This document shows, piece by piece, positions 1 to 9,638 of a stretch of 64,000 bases of DNA (position 1 is the stretch's first letter; each line of letters begins with the position of its first letter). Origin of the DNA: Massariosphaeria phaeospora. Taxonomy: Eukaryota > Ascomycota > Dothideomycetes > Pleosporales. Location of the stretch: contig JAADJZ010000025.1 of assembly GCA_011032825.1 (NCBI GenBank), positions 496,001-560,000 on the forward strand, read 5' to 3'. Made by a program: the position numbers and the translations under genes. The notes below the pieces were generated by a model. The model was not told where the DNA came from and did no database searches. It was given only the letters and a program-made list of their open reading frames with translations.

Positions 1-353
1 TCTTGTATCTGCCTACAGGGAGTGGGCTGTCGGCTGTGGCTGTTTTCTTTCGGTCGGACGGAGTCTGCCATTTCCTTCACTGAAGCCGAAGCAATCCCAG
101 TTGTTTCCGAGAACAAAGGCAACACAACTACATCGTTGCCGTGCCGTATGAGATGGACACACGGGGTATATGGGTAAGATGGTGTCCGGTTCAGAGTAGA
201 GCGAGGACGAAGCGCAATTTCTTAACGCAGATATGTTTGTGATGAGTTCGATAGTAGTACATAGATCATAGGTGCCTTATAACTCACATCCTTCCTTGCC
301 AGCGAAGCGCTGCACCATGAGTCCTCACTTTGCAACTTGGGTATCTACACTGC
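1..353. other. Non-coding flank downstream of the SDR gene
   Basis: No coding region with recognisable similarity is seen here. It probably holds the 3' end of the SDR transcript, which runs leftward. A gene ending or starting beyond the window edge cannot be judged. Confidence 0.4.
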
Positions 354-1599
354 TCACTTCTTCTCGCTCGTAACCTTCTTAGACGTCGTCATCGCTTTGT
401 CAACCCCACTCCACCTCCTAACCAGCGCCTGCACACCTATAGGCAGCACACCCAGCACAGAAATATACCGCGAATACAGCGGCACCGCCACCTCCCCGCT
501 CTCGCCACGTTCAATCAGCCGCAGTATCTCCTTGGCCACATCCACCGGCGCAAGCATCGGCGCCAGGAAATTGCTCGGCGTCTTCACGTCGGCAAACATC
601 TGGGTGCTCATCTGGCCCGGCGTCACGAGTATGGTTTTGATGTCGGCGGCATCGGGGTTCTGGGCGAGTTCGGCGCGCAGCGACTGGTGCATGGCCAGGA
701 GCGCGGCTTTGGAGGCGCAGTACGCGGACAGGTTGGCGGCGCCCCAGCTGCCGAGCACGGAGGACACGGTTACGATGGTGCCGCGGGACTCGCGGAGCAT
801 GTGCGGGAGGATGGTGCGGAGGGTGGTCCAGTGGGAGAGGGTGTTTGTGCGGAAGGTTCTAGAGAGTGTTAGTTTAGATTGGTTGAGTTAAACGAAAGGG
901 GAAGGTGTGGCTTACTGCTCGATCTCCTCTGCTGTGGATTCGAGGATGGATTTGCTGTGGACAATGCCCGCATTGTTGATCAGGATCGTGGGAGGACCGA
1001 GCTGCGTCTTGTTAGCATTGCACGTATCTCGAGATTCAAGAGGTGCTTACATTTTCCACGATCTCTGCCACCGCAGCCTCCACCTGTTTCACATCACTAA
1101 CATCGCACTCATAATACACGACGCCCTTCTCCTCAGCCTCGTCCTCGCCCACCTTCTTCGTATCCAGCACCGCGACATTCGCATTCCGCATGCCATACGT
1201 CTCCGCCAACAGGGCGCCCAAGCCCTCAACCCCGCCCGTTATGACAATGACCTCCTCAGCCAAATCGACCTCGCGCGGACTCCCGTACGCAATCTTCTCG
1301 CTGACGATGCCGAAGATGCCCATGGCGCTCATGAGCAAGGCCCACGCGGATACAATCTTCATCTCCACGGCGTCGTAGGGCGTCAGCTGCGCGCGCAGGC
1401 ACAGCACTAGCACCCATGACGTCCACGGGTGGAACAGCGTGTAGCCCAGCACGTACCAGATCAGGTCGATGGTCAGGTAGCGGTACCAGGGCTCGTCGGG
1501 GCGGGCGGAGGACGCGGGGAGGCGCGGCGCGGCTTTGGGCAGGTTGGAGGAGTCGATGATGGGGACGTAGGTCGCGGGGTTGTGCTTCATGGTGGGCAT
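354..1599 (-). CDS. Membrane-anchored short-chain dehydrogenase/reductase (DHRS/RDH10-like)
   Basis: Three exons on the minus strand: 1599-1051, 1001-916 and 858-354, with introns of 49 and 57 nt that have GT..AG ends and keep phase, giving 379 aa. Residues about 44-100 hold hydrophobic segments, consistent with an N-terminal membrane anchor. The Rossmann cofactor motif TGGVEGLG is at 121-128, NNAG at about 192-195, a catalytic-type serine in VSSVLG, and the active-site YCASK in exon 3, so the classical SDR Ser-Tyr-Lys set is complete. The family reduces or oxidises lipid-like carbonyls or alcohols (retinol dehydrogenase 10, 17-beta-HSD and DHRS3 types), usually on the ER or lipid droplets; the substrate here is unknown. 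A second in-frame Met at 1590 could also serve as start. Divergent from the BYS1 gene at 2447. Confidence 0.88.
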
Positions 1600-2446
1600 G
1601 CTGGAGGGTGGAGCTGGTGGGGTGGAGATGTGGTGGGCGCGTATATCTGGAGTGGTGATTAAGATTATGTGTAGCTAGCCGGCAGCTGGAGATGGGAGAA
1701 TTAAAGAGACGCAGATGAGGACACCTGGAGAGGGGATACGGGACATGGCCGTCTTATCATGGCTCTGCTAAGGCCTGAGGTGCGCTGCGTTTCATCCTCA
1801 GGCAGAGGTGTGGCTTGCGGCCGGCATGCTCCGAAGGATTCGCTTATTAGATACGGAGCGGCAACCTTGCGACATCACGTCCACCGCAACTCGTGAACTC
1901 CATGCACCTCCACCACGCTCGCCCGGTTGGGACGATCCTCTTGACAGCCTACTAGTTTTCAGCCACAGGTAGATAGTCTACCTCTATCCTTGCACAGCCC
2001 TGCTGTATCTAGCATACTGGGTAATGGCAAGAAGGGAGTATGGGCTGGGTACTTCCTTCGTATGGCTCCCAGCCCATACTCCTGCCAGAGAAGGTTCATT
2101 TCGGCATCAATGCGACTGTATGATCATGAGCTCTTGCTGCCCTAGTCGTTTCTAGGTAGCCGACCATGCCTACCTTGGCCTCTACTCGCTGGGGAGTGGC
2201 AGGCTACATACATGGGAGTGGCGGCTGCTCTCTTCCCAACACCTCCCTCTCAATCAGGCATCGAGGCAGGCGTCTACCCTCAACACCTGCCTCTCGTCGT
2301 CGCCAGAGGAACACGATAGAGGGCCATAAAAGAGGCGTCTTCCACCGAGTTCCTCCATTTCTTCTTCACTCATCAGGCATCCCACTTCGATTCACGCTTC
2401 CATTCCACCCATCCACCCATCCTCCAGCTCATCATCGGCTCAGACC
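1600..2446. other. Divergent intergenic region (SDR / BYS1 promoters)
   Basis: About 850 bases between two divergent genes with no supported coding sequence. It holds the perfect inverted repeat at 2035-2082 and an A/T element (cataaaag, 2325-2332) about 120 bases before the BYS1 start that could act as a TATA box. A 262-aa frame starting at 2166 is a Ser/Pro-rich shadow that overlaps the BYS1 gene in another frame. Confidence 0.5.
2035..2082. repeat. Perfect 15-bp inverted repeat (hairpin) with 18-nt loop
   Basis: The left arm 2035-2049 (ggagtatgggctggg) is the exact reverse complement of the right arm 2068-2082. A G-U pair could extend the stem by one. It lies between two divergent genes, so it is not an obvious transcription end. 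It could be a cruciform, a palindromic binding site or the scar of a small inverted-repeat element. Confidence 0.85.
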
Positions 2447-3145
2447 ATGGTCGCCCACTTCATTGTCTTCGTCGTCAGTGCCCTTGTGGCCTTCGCCCAC
2501 TCCAAGGCCATCGTCACGAACAAGTGCCCTGGCGACGTCTTCATCTGGTCCGTCCCCGCCATGCCCCATGGCGAGATCAGCAACCTGCTCGTCAAGTCCG
2601 GCAGCCGCTACGAAGAGCCCTGGCGTGTTGCATCGTCCGCCAATGCCGGCGTCGCCCTCAAGATATCTCCCGACAACGACGGCATCAACAAGAATAAGCC
2701 TGAGCTCAACTTCCAGTATACAGTGGACAACGACGGCGAGCAGGTCTGGATCAACCTCGCCACTGTCCGCGGTCATGCCTTCGGCGACAATTTCGCGTTC
2801 CACACCTGCCATGGATCGTACAAAAGCCCCAATGGCTTGCCTACCCGCACATGCAGCGTCACCGACGATATCGAGCTTGTTCTCTGCGAAAGCGAAACAC
2901 CAGCTCATGAGGAGTGCATCGGCTCCACGATGGAGCAGCACCACGAACTCTTAGCTCGGCAATATCTGTTCCCTCCCGTCCCGATCCCTCAGCCCCACGG
3001 TTCCTCCGTGCACAAACCACGCGAGTGCATCAATGCCCTCTGCCGCGCGCAGAACTTCAACCGCAAAGTGTGCGACAAGCTGGAGGCGTTTCTGGAGGCG
3101 GCCAACCCCACGGTCGACTACACGACCGACGGCGCTTGTGAGTGA
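2447..3145 (+). CDS. BYS1-domain secreted protein (thaumatin-like antigen family)
   Basis: Single-exon gene of 232 aa. Residues 1-20 form a signal peptide (hydrophobic core VFVVSALVAFAHS), so the product should be secreted. Residues about 20-150 match the fungal BYS1 (Blastomyces yeast-phase-specific protein 1) family: a TNKC start, a VFIWSVP strand, a Lys/Ser-rich middle and a final SVTDDIELVLCES segment. After the domain there is a C-terminal extension of about 80 residues with four further Cys (CINALCRAQ, KVC and the final CE), which the neighbour at 3559 lacks. BYS1 proteins are small secreted proteins whose biochemical role is unknown. The second copy at 3559-4005 is convergent with this one, and a degraded copy of this gene lies at about 52653-52816. 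Confidence 0.82.
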   Translation: MVAHFIVFVVSALVAFAHSKAIVTNKCPGDVFIWSVPAMPHGEISNLLVKSGSRYEEPWRVASSANAGVALKISPDNDGINKNKPELNFQYTVDNDGEQVWINLATVRGHAFGDNFAFHTCHGSYKSPNGLPTRTCSVTDDIELVLCESETPAHEECIGSTMEQHHELLARQYLFPPVPIPQPHGSSVHKPRECINALCRAQNFNRKVCDKLEAFLEAANPTVDYTTDGACE

Positions 3146-3323
3146 CATTGATTAGATAGAGGGTGGGGTGCCAATAGGATCGGGGGAGACGGGTGTTTTT
3201 GTTAGAGGATGGATGATCCTCATGGAGGATGGCTGTTTTCGTTGGGTTTTCTAGCTTGTTAGTGACAGTAGTCTTCAATTCAGTGTATTTCCAGCCAGTG
3301 TTGTTTGGAGTGATGCTTTCTAT

Positions 3324-3411
3324 TGCACGTCTATGTTTGTAGCCAACACAAGGGTTTTCGTTCTGACTGCACATCCATGTTTGTAGCCTACACAACTATT
3401 TTCATTCTATC
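3324..3411 (+). repeat. Two imperfect tandem copies of a 44-nt unit
   Basis: Unit 1 is 3324-3367 and unit 2 is 3368-3411. They share the core atgtttgtagcc, then acacaa and ttttcrttct. They lie just after the BYS1 stop, probably in its 3' untranslated region, between the two convergent BYS1 genes. The rest of 3146-3558 shows nothing coding. Confidence 0.8.
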
Positions 3412-3558
3412 CAACTAGCCTAATGTCTCTTGCCCAATCTGCTCCACCCTCCCAGCAAGGTTCACCGATCACCCCTAAAACCAACCCCCTGCCAGTTTCC
3501 CCGTTGTGACTTTTGCTGGCTACAATGCTGGTCGCGGCGTCCGATGGCGAGTGTCTAG

Positions 3559-4005
3559 TTACTCGCACAGCTCCAGGACCAAGTTCGTCTGGCCAATGTA
3601 GGCCTTGGTATTCGGCGGCGCGATCGGCTCCTCGGACCAAACGACTTCAGGGGCCGCAGCCTCGCTGCCATGGAGCCTCAGCGTCTTCCCCGAGAAGCTA
3701 TACCCGTAGATGGAGTTGAGGTCGTAGTAGATGCTGGAGGCGCTCGACGAGTACGAGAGGTGCAGGACGGGGGCGGCCGTGTAGAGGCCGTCCGCCGTCG
3801 TGGTGATCTTGATGGCCACGCCGGCGCCGGCTTGCGGCTCGGACCATTTGCCGCTCGAGGCGGCGATTTGTACGGTTGCGCCTTGGCCTTGCGACGTCAC
3901 TTGGGTGACCCAGACGGGGAAGTCGCAGTGGTTCTTGACGATGGTGGATTCGGCGAGGGTGGAGGCGGCGAGGGCGAGGGTGGTGAGGAGCGTGGGCATG
4001 TACAT
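3559..4005 (-). CDS. BYS1-domain secreted protein, short form
   Basis: Minus-strand single exon. I chose the Met at 4005 (148 aa) because a typical signal peptide follows at once (MPTLLTTLALAASTLAES); the frame is open to a Met at 4044, which would add 13 residues. The mature part begins IVKNHCDFPVWV, followed by a GKWSEP strand, AIKITT, a DLNSIYGYSF segment and a final NLVLELCE, the same order as the BYS1 family and the neighbour at 2447. There are only two Cys and no C-terminal extension. A clean TATA box (tataaaag on the minus strand, 4136-4143) lies about 130 bases upstream. The two BYS1 genes face each other about 410 bp apart, which suggests an old local duplication. Confidence 0.8.
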   Translation of the reverse strand: MYMPTLLTTLALAASTLAESTIVKNHCDFPVWVTQVTSQGQGATVQIAASSGKWSEPQAGAGVAIKITTTADGLYTAAPVLHLSYSSSASSIYYDLNSIYGYSFSGKTLRLHGSEAAAPEVVWSEEPIAPPNTKAYIGQTNLVLELCE

Positions 4006-4135
4006 GGTGACGGTGGGGGTGGTGTATATGTTGAGGTGGAACAAAGACAGCTGGTGGTGGGTAGCTGGAAAGATTGCTCGGAGTGTGAATCTTGCGGTGG
4101 AGCTTGCGGATGTCTGTCATGCGAGATGAGGGTGT

Positions 4136-4143
4136 CTTTTATA
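4136..4143 (-). promoter_or_regulatory. TATA box of the short BYS1 gene
   Basis: tataaaag on the minus strand, 131 bases upstream of the chosen start codon (4005) and 92 bases upstream of the alternative Met (4044). This is a normal fungal spacing for a strongly expressed secreted-protein gene. Confidence 0.55.
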
Positions 4144-5212
4144 CTAGGCATAAGAAGGTACCATGCCCTACTTTCCCTCTCAAAACGCGTGAACATAGCA
4201 TAGCCTCACTGACGATTGAGATTGGCCAGTACATGCACGTTGCAGCAAGTAAGGAAGTGAATCCACCTCCAGGTTACAGTACGCTCCCGTCATGCATGTG
4301 CCCATTGCCGCTATGAACGTGAGGAGTTTGTCTATCGGCGAAGCACCAAGGAGGCTCCAAGGCAAGGTTGAACATGATTTCTCCGAGGCGACACAAGCAG
4401 CTACACGCCATGCTGTAGCACCAAAACAATCGCTGCAGGTACAACTCCGGAGCGTAACACGAGCGGCCAATGGATAGACGTCATGCGAAGGAAATCCGGT
4501 GAGAACGAATGGGAGAATACGAAGGCATCAGGAGATCAGAGTCTGAGCCGTGAGGAAACTGTGCTGGCAACCATGCTGTGAGTATAGAGACGTGCCCAAT
4601 ACTAACGGGTGTTCCTACGACCGACCTGTCAACTGTCAATTGTGTGGTAGGGTGTCTGTGCTAGCGTAGCCAGGTACGCCGTAGATGCAACATTGGGAAT
4701 CAAGGGACGCGTAACGGTCACTCTTTTTCGTGCTTGCGAGCAAATCATTTGAAATGACAGGTGCTGCAAAGCTGTGATTTCTGCACGCATAGTACCTGCA
4801 GAAACGTGCAGTGGCTCCGTGGTGGAAGCGAGGGATGAGGCGCCTGAGATTAGCTGGGAGGTGGGCCACGGGCAAGTGACGCGAGGAGGTGATTCAGCGC
4901 GTGACGTATAGATGTGGCAGTGCTTGTGTTGACCGCGGCCCTGGGTGTGACGAGTTGATGAGATGGGAAAGCTGCAGAGCGGAATTGAAGTCGAGGATGT
5001 GCTCTGGTCGATGAGTAAGCAGCACGTGAAGAGCACCTGGAGGGGTCGGGGTCTGTTAGACCGCATCGAGCCGCCCGTGCCTCGGCTCAAAGCACTTGAA
5101 CCGTTGGCCGAGGCCGACGTCAACAGTGCGATCCGCTATGTGAAGGTCGGACATTCGACTCGCAAGAGTTCATTGCGCCCTGTTATCATTTGAAGCGTTG
5201 ACTGCGTTCCCC
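4144..5212. other. Divergent intergenic region upstream of the thiolase
   Basis: About 1.07 kb between the short BYS1 gene (-) and the thiolase (+). A 76-aa open frame at 4963-5193 ends 20 bases before the thiolase start. It has no recognisable domain and I read it as promoter or leader, at most an upstream ORF. Confidence 0.4.
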
Positions 5213-6619
5213 ATGTCTGCGTCGGCCCTCCGCACGTCCATGAGAATGGCGTCCCGCCCTCAGCAACGGCTTGCAAGCATACAAAGACATCTCAGCACTT
5301 CGCCTCAGCCCAAGAAGGAGGTCAAGGATGTGTATATTCTCAGTGCCAGCCGGACGCCTACAGGCGCAGTAAGACGTTTGTCTCCAGTATCATGGTGCAG
5401 TCTACTGACCATCCAGTAGTTCAATGGCGTATTCACAACCGTCCCGGCGCCCCAACTGGGCGCCACCGCGATCAAGTCCGCCGTGGAGAAGTCGAAAGTC
5501 CCCATCTCGTCAATAGATGCCGTGTATATGGGCAACGTGCTGAGCGCTGGCGTCGGACAAGCTCCGGCACGGCAAGCAGCCATCTTCGCCGGTCTACCAA
5601 ACAACATCGAAGCCACGACCATCAACAAAGTCTGCGCATCAGGCTTAAAGGCGGTAAATCTTGCCGCGGCCACAATCGAGTTGGGACAGGCGGAAGTGCA
5701 GGTAGCAGGCGGTATGGAGAACATGACCAGGGTGCCATACTATCTCAACCGGGCGAGCCAGCAACCGGGCTTTGGCCATCAGCAGCTACAGGACGGCCTG
5801 ATCGGCGACGGACTTTGGGATGTATACAACCAGATCCACATGGGCAACTGTGCCGAGAACACAGCGAAGAAGCACAACATCTCGAGAGAAGAGCAGGACG
5901 AATACGCCATTTCGACATATAAGCGCGCACAGGAGGCATACAAAGCTGGCCTTTTCAAAGACGAGATTGCTCCTGTGACGGTAAAGTCAAGAAAGGGGGA
6001 GACGGTGGTATCAGAGGATGAAAGCTACAACAAGCTCAAGCTGGAGAAGGTCTCTACGCTGAAGCCTGCATTCACAAAGGATCCGGGCGGGTCGGTAACC
6101 GCGGCGAATAGCTCTGCATTCAGCGACGGGGCTTCGGCACTTGTGCTGGGGAGCAAGGACATGGCACAGCAGTACGGCAAAGACAGTCGTGTCCTTGCCA
6201 AGATCATCACATACGCCGATGCTGCAGTCGGTAAGCTCAATCACGGCCCCAAAGTCCCCCAACCCCACTAACGCGCTGCAGACCCCATCGACTTCCCCAT
6301 CGCGCCTGCCACCGTAGTCGAGAAACTCCTCAAGCAATCCGGCCTCTCGAAATCCGACATCTCCGTCTGGGAGTTTAACGAAGCTTTCGCCGTCGTCATC
6401 AAAGCCAACGCGAAGATCCTCGGCCTCGGCGGAGAGAATGTGAACCCACGGGGTGGCGCTATTGCGCTGGGACACGCGCTGGGAAGCTCGGGTAGCAGGA
6501 TATTGGTGACTCTGCTGCATCAGTTGGAAGTCGGGCAGTACGGCGCTGCTGCTATCTGCAATGGCGGCGGTGCGACGTCGGGGATTATTGTGCAGAGGGT
6601 GGGTCCGGATGATTTGTGA
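5213..6619 (+). CDS. erg10: Acetyl-CoA acetyltransferase (thiolase II), mitochondrial type
   Basis: Three exons: 5213-5368, 5420-6230 and 6282-6619, with introns of 51 nt each, giving 434 aa. It condenses two acetyl-CoA to acetoacetyl-CoA (and the reverse), feeding ketone/isoleucine metabolism in mitochondria or the mevalonate pathway in the cytosol. The N-terminal 35 residues are Arg/Ser/Ala-rich with no acidic residues ([20 protein letters not shown]), a mitochondrial targeting sequence. The thiolase landmarks are all present: SASRTPTG, the nucleophile Cys124 in [17 protein letters not shown], the NEAFA His/Asn region, the [14 protein letters not shown] loop and the second catalytic Cys in CNGGGATSG. 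The acceptor of intron 1 is the second of two AGs (agtag); using the first would leave an in-frame stop. Symbol given by family; fungi have cytosolic and mitochondrial paralogues and this is the organellar form. Confidence 0.93.
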
Positions 6620-6822
6620 AACCAGGATTCTTCAACTGGTGATAATTATGTTGAAGCTACCTACAACAACAAATGTAAAACCGCCCAATCATTACGGGCT
6701 CCATTGCTTGTGCTCACGGGTGATTGATTGCCAATGTTCAGCTTTACCCACATCCCGCTACGCACGGTGATGTCAACCACCACCACCGCTACCAAAAAAC
6801 GGCAAAAAAAAGAAACAGCTCT

Positions 6823-6903
6823 CGGCGTGGGCCAGATTCGAACTGACGATCCCGAGGGAACAAGATTTCAAGTCTTGCGTGTTGACCACTCCACCACCAC
6901 GCC
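6823..6903 (-). tRNA. tRNA-Ser (anticodon UGA)
   Basis: Read on the minus strand, an 81-nt cloverleaf folds well. The acceptor stem GGCGTGG pairs with CCACGCC and the discriminator G is at 6823. The D loop contains AGTGGTCAA. The anticodon stem CAAGA/TCTTG encloses loop CTTGAAA (anticodon TGA), with a long class-II variable arm (TCCC..GGGA), then a T stem GTCAG/CTGGC with loop TTCGAAT. The long variable arm and anticodon identify serine. There is no intron. It stands alone between the thiolase and the Zn2Cys6 gene. Confidence 0.95.
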
Positions 6904-7637
6904 CCGGTTGCTGTTGTATGTGTGTTTTCTCGTTTTTGTGATATATAACCTCTTAGAAAATTGTGAAAGTGATGGGAAAGTTGCTTGTTTAGGTAACAGG
7001 AGTAACTAGTCGGCCTGGCGGTTAGGCGGTTACGTGATTTGCGGGTAGGTACAGGTGAGGTGGAGGGGAGGTGGTACGGGGACAAGGACGGGGACACGGG
7101 CCATGGACACGTCTAATTGGGGTAGGGGCGTTGCGCGGGAACAAGCAGAGCAAACAGATGGGATGGGATGGGTTGGAGGGCGTCTCATGTGGCTCGGGAA
7201 CAGATGGCTTATTTTCAGTCACAGATAGCTTAATTTCAAATTACAGATGGATTCTTAACCACAGACTAGTGAGCACGGTCATGTACAACTCGTGCTTGAT
7301 TCATCTGGTATGTATCTAGAACGCGTGGCTTCAATTTGGTTTGCGCGACGGTCTTACAGTGACTGGGAGCTATGGACATCTTTGGGGGTTTAGTTCATCT
7401 GGTGTCCGCCGACGTGTGCGCCTTGCGCGCGCTGTCTGTCGTCTGATGAGGACCGGCTCGTGGCAATCGGCGCAAACCCCCGCGGCGCCTTGTCTTACGG
7501 CAATGTCGTGTCGCGTGTTCGGCCATCACAATCAGGTGCCACGTTCCACCGAGGCTGCGTGTGCTCCTCACGGTCGGGGAGGTCTAGCCGAAGATTAGGA
7601 TCGGGGCGCGGCTTTTGCCGTTTGGGGATGGAGTCAT
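6904..7637. other. Intergenic region with a short degenerate repeat
   Basis: No supported gene. At 7200-7268 three imperfect copies of acagat(g/a)gctta.. with a period of 21-22 bases follow each other. The remaining frames are short and in a frame-shadow pattern. The right end probably contains the 3' untranslated region of the Zn2Cys6 gene. Confidence 0.4.
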
Positions 7638-8876
7638 TCAAAGGGCTTCTGACGTCGACCGGGAGGACGAACAGTGATTTGCAGCTTGCGCCATATCTCT
7701 CACAGTGCCGTGAAAGTTGGGGTCCATGATCAGGTTGGCATAGGAGTCCGACATGGTCGCCGCAAGCCAATGGTCAGTGATGTCCTTCCCCTTGTATGTG
7801 ATGAGCATGAGCAGGCCGAAGTCGTCCAGCTCGGCGCCCCTGCCGTGCTGGAGCATGGCGTTGAAGTCCATGTTGTGAATCCAATGCGGGTCGTGGGACT
7901 GCTTGATGCGTTCCCATTCGAGCGCCGAGGAAGCGTCCCATAGCTCGCGCTGCGCAGTGAACGAGTTTGACTTCACTTTCTCGGACATGGTGCAGTAGCC
8001 CCGTTTGACGAACGAGTAGATGCCGTGCAGCATGTACGACATGGTGATTGTACGGCGCACAGATTCGCTGAAAACCCAGGAGCGCCAGGACGGGGCTGTG
8101 GCAGTGGTGTAGCGCTGCTCTTCTTCTGTCCGCGACTTTAGCTGCTCGGCCCAGACTGCTAGGACGGGTTCTGCGGCCTCTGCGAGGGCGCGTTGGCGGA
8201 TGTCGCCGTCGAAGAGTCGGATGAACTGGTAGATGAGGAGCGCTTGGACGGCCGCGAGCAGGTCTAGAGGCGTCCAAGAGTGTTGGTTGGGAGACTGTAC
8301 TAATTCGTTTGCTTTTGCTTCGATCACTGTGAAGGCAACGAATTCGTTTCGTTCATTCTTAGTCGAGTAGATGGCACATGCTGCGTACGCATCCTGAAGG
8401 GGTTTCGGCATGCTAGACGCATAAAGCCGTGGATGTATGAAAGGGGCTTTGCCTTCCCACAGCCACTTATGGGGCCAGGTCCTGAATCTGTGCAGTGCTG
8501 CTTCGGTTTCCGGACGCGTGAGCGTCGTTCTGGTTCGGCCCTCCACTGCTACAAGATATTCGGGTACACCTTGAGGGGCAGGATGAACATCTGGTTCTAT
8601 CTGTGCAGTGTATGACGCCGATGAGCCTGCCAGTTGTGGCTGAAGTGTACCGGACCAGGGCGACACGTTTGGATCTCGCATCAAGTCATCCAACCAGGGG
8701 AACTCTAGCTCCGGGAACGGCATGTCTGATAACGATGGGCCAGTATTGGTGGGATAGGAACATAGTATGTCTTTCTTCTCGCATCTTCTGCATCGCGGAA
8801 GTTCCATGCCGCACTTCCGCTTCGCTTTGACGCACTCGCTGCACGATCTGCGGCGTGATGACGAATTTGCGGACAT
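7638..8876 (-). CDS. Zn2Cys6 binuclear-cluster transcription factor
   Basis: Intronless reading frame of 412 aa. The DNA-binding Zn(II)2Cys6 cluster is at residues 12-39 with the exact spacing C-x2-C-x6-C-x6-C-x2-C-x6-C, preceded by SSRRRS and rich in Lys/Arg between Cys 2 and 3. The rest resembles the fungal-specific middle region seen in many such factors (hydrophobic stretch LDLLAAVQALLIYQFIRLFDG, then SVRRTITMSYMLHGIYS), which in relatives senses metabolites or mediates activation. It is divergent from the SnoaL-MDR oxidoreductase gene across a 760-bp shared promoter, the usual arrangement for a pathway-specific regulator and its target, so that gene is the likely target (inference). Somewhat shorter than the 600-700 aa typical of factors with a full fungal-trans domain. 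Confidence 0.9.
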   Translation of the reverse strand: MSANSSSRRRSCSECVKAKRKCGMELPRCRRCEKKDILCSYPTNTGPSLSDMPFPELEFPWLDDLMRDPNVSPWSGTLQPQLAGSSASYTAQIEPDVHPAPQGVPEYLVAVEGRTRTTLTRPETEAALHRFRTWPHKWLWEGKAPFIHPRLYASSMPKPLQDAYAACAIYSTKNERNEFVAFTVIEAKANELVQSPNQHSWTPLDLLAAVQALLIYQFIRLFDGDIRQRALAEAAEPVLAVWAEQLKSRTEEEQRYTTATAPSWRSWVFSESVRRTITMSYMLHGIYSFVKRGYCTMSEKVKSNSFTAQRELWDASSALEWERIKQSHDPHWIHNMDFNAMLQHGRGAELDDFGLLMLITYKGKDITDHWLAATMSDSYANLIMDPNFHGTVRDMAQAANHCSSSRSTSEAL

Positions 8877-9638
8877 GACTGAAAAACGCAGAGTGGGTTA
8901 TTGCGGAACTAACTGGAGAAAGCCTGGAGGATGGCTGGACGATATGGTGTCAGCCTGTTGTTGTAAGGATGACAAACCTCGGGTGCTGGTTCTAATACAC
9001 GCTATGCCTAGTGGGTCATGGGGCCATCCACGAAGGGACTAGGGAGGCTCGGCGCTGAGTCCACTTCGCGCCTCTCCGCAAGCTCCCCGCAACCCCCCCT
9101 CAACAAACGACTAGGTCACCGCACTTTCCCGTTCTCGACAGAAAATTGCGAGTGAGTTTCGAGTGGGAACATGGGAAGCTTCGCTTTTCCCACTCAGAGC
9201 CAGTGCACACCGCTAGCGTAATCGTTGCCGATGCGCCCCTCCGAACTATGTTCTCTCACCTATATACAATCTATTCTAGACATTACCTAGTATGCTAGAT
9301 ACGATAACACTTTGTAAGGATAAAGGTGATAATTTTACGCTTTGCCAAAATCTGCTATACTGTCAATAGGATTGTCTGAAATTGATGCCAGGGGGGGGGG
9401 GGGGGCGCTTCGTCAGTTGCTCACGGTATCGTTCTGTGGAACCATTATGCTCAGCCGCTTCTCAGCCGGACAAAAACGCGCCGAGCAAAATCCGCGTCTC
9501 CGCAAGCATAACGTTATGAGATTGACTAGAGGCATCTTCAAATTAGTCCACACTTTCTTCGCATATAAGGACTGTAGAGTCGTCGAACATCATTCTAATT
9601 TCTATATTCCCAAACTCACATCCTATCGCAAGTACAAC
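8877..9638. promoter_or_regulatory. Shared divergent promoter of the Zn2Cys6 gene and SnoaL-MDR gene
   Basis: 762 bases between two divergent start codons. It contains a run of 15 G at 9391-9405, an A/T-rich block around 9240-9350, and a TATA-like gcatataagg at 9561-9570, about 70 bases before the MDR start. No conserved gene is seen. An open frame in phase with the MDR gene extends back to 9342, but it crosses the G run and is not conserved-looking. Confidence 0.5.
9391..9405 (+). repeat. Homopolymer run of 15 G
   Basis: Uninterrupted G15 in the divergent promoter. Such a run is rare, length-unstable and can form a G-quadruplex. It is also a site where sequencing errors in length are likely. 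Confidence 0.95.

Noticed and set aside
2166..2954. 262-codon Ser/Pro-rich frame over the BYS1 gene
   Set aside because: Frame shadow of the BYS1 coding sequence and its promoter.
4963..5193. 76-aa frame upstream of the thiolase
   Set aside because: No features and located where the leader is expected; at most an upstream ORF.
9342..9638. N-terminal extension of the MDR gene
   Set aside because: In frame, but it crosses a G15 run and the TATA-like element, and its residues look non-conserved; the Met at 9639 fits better.
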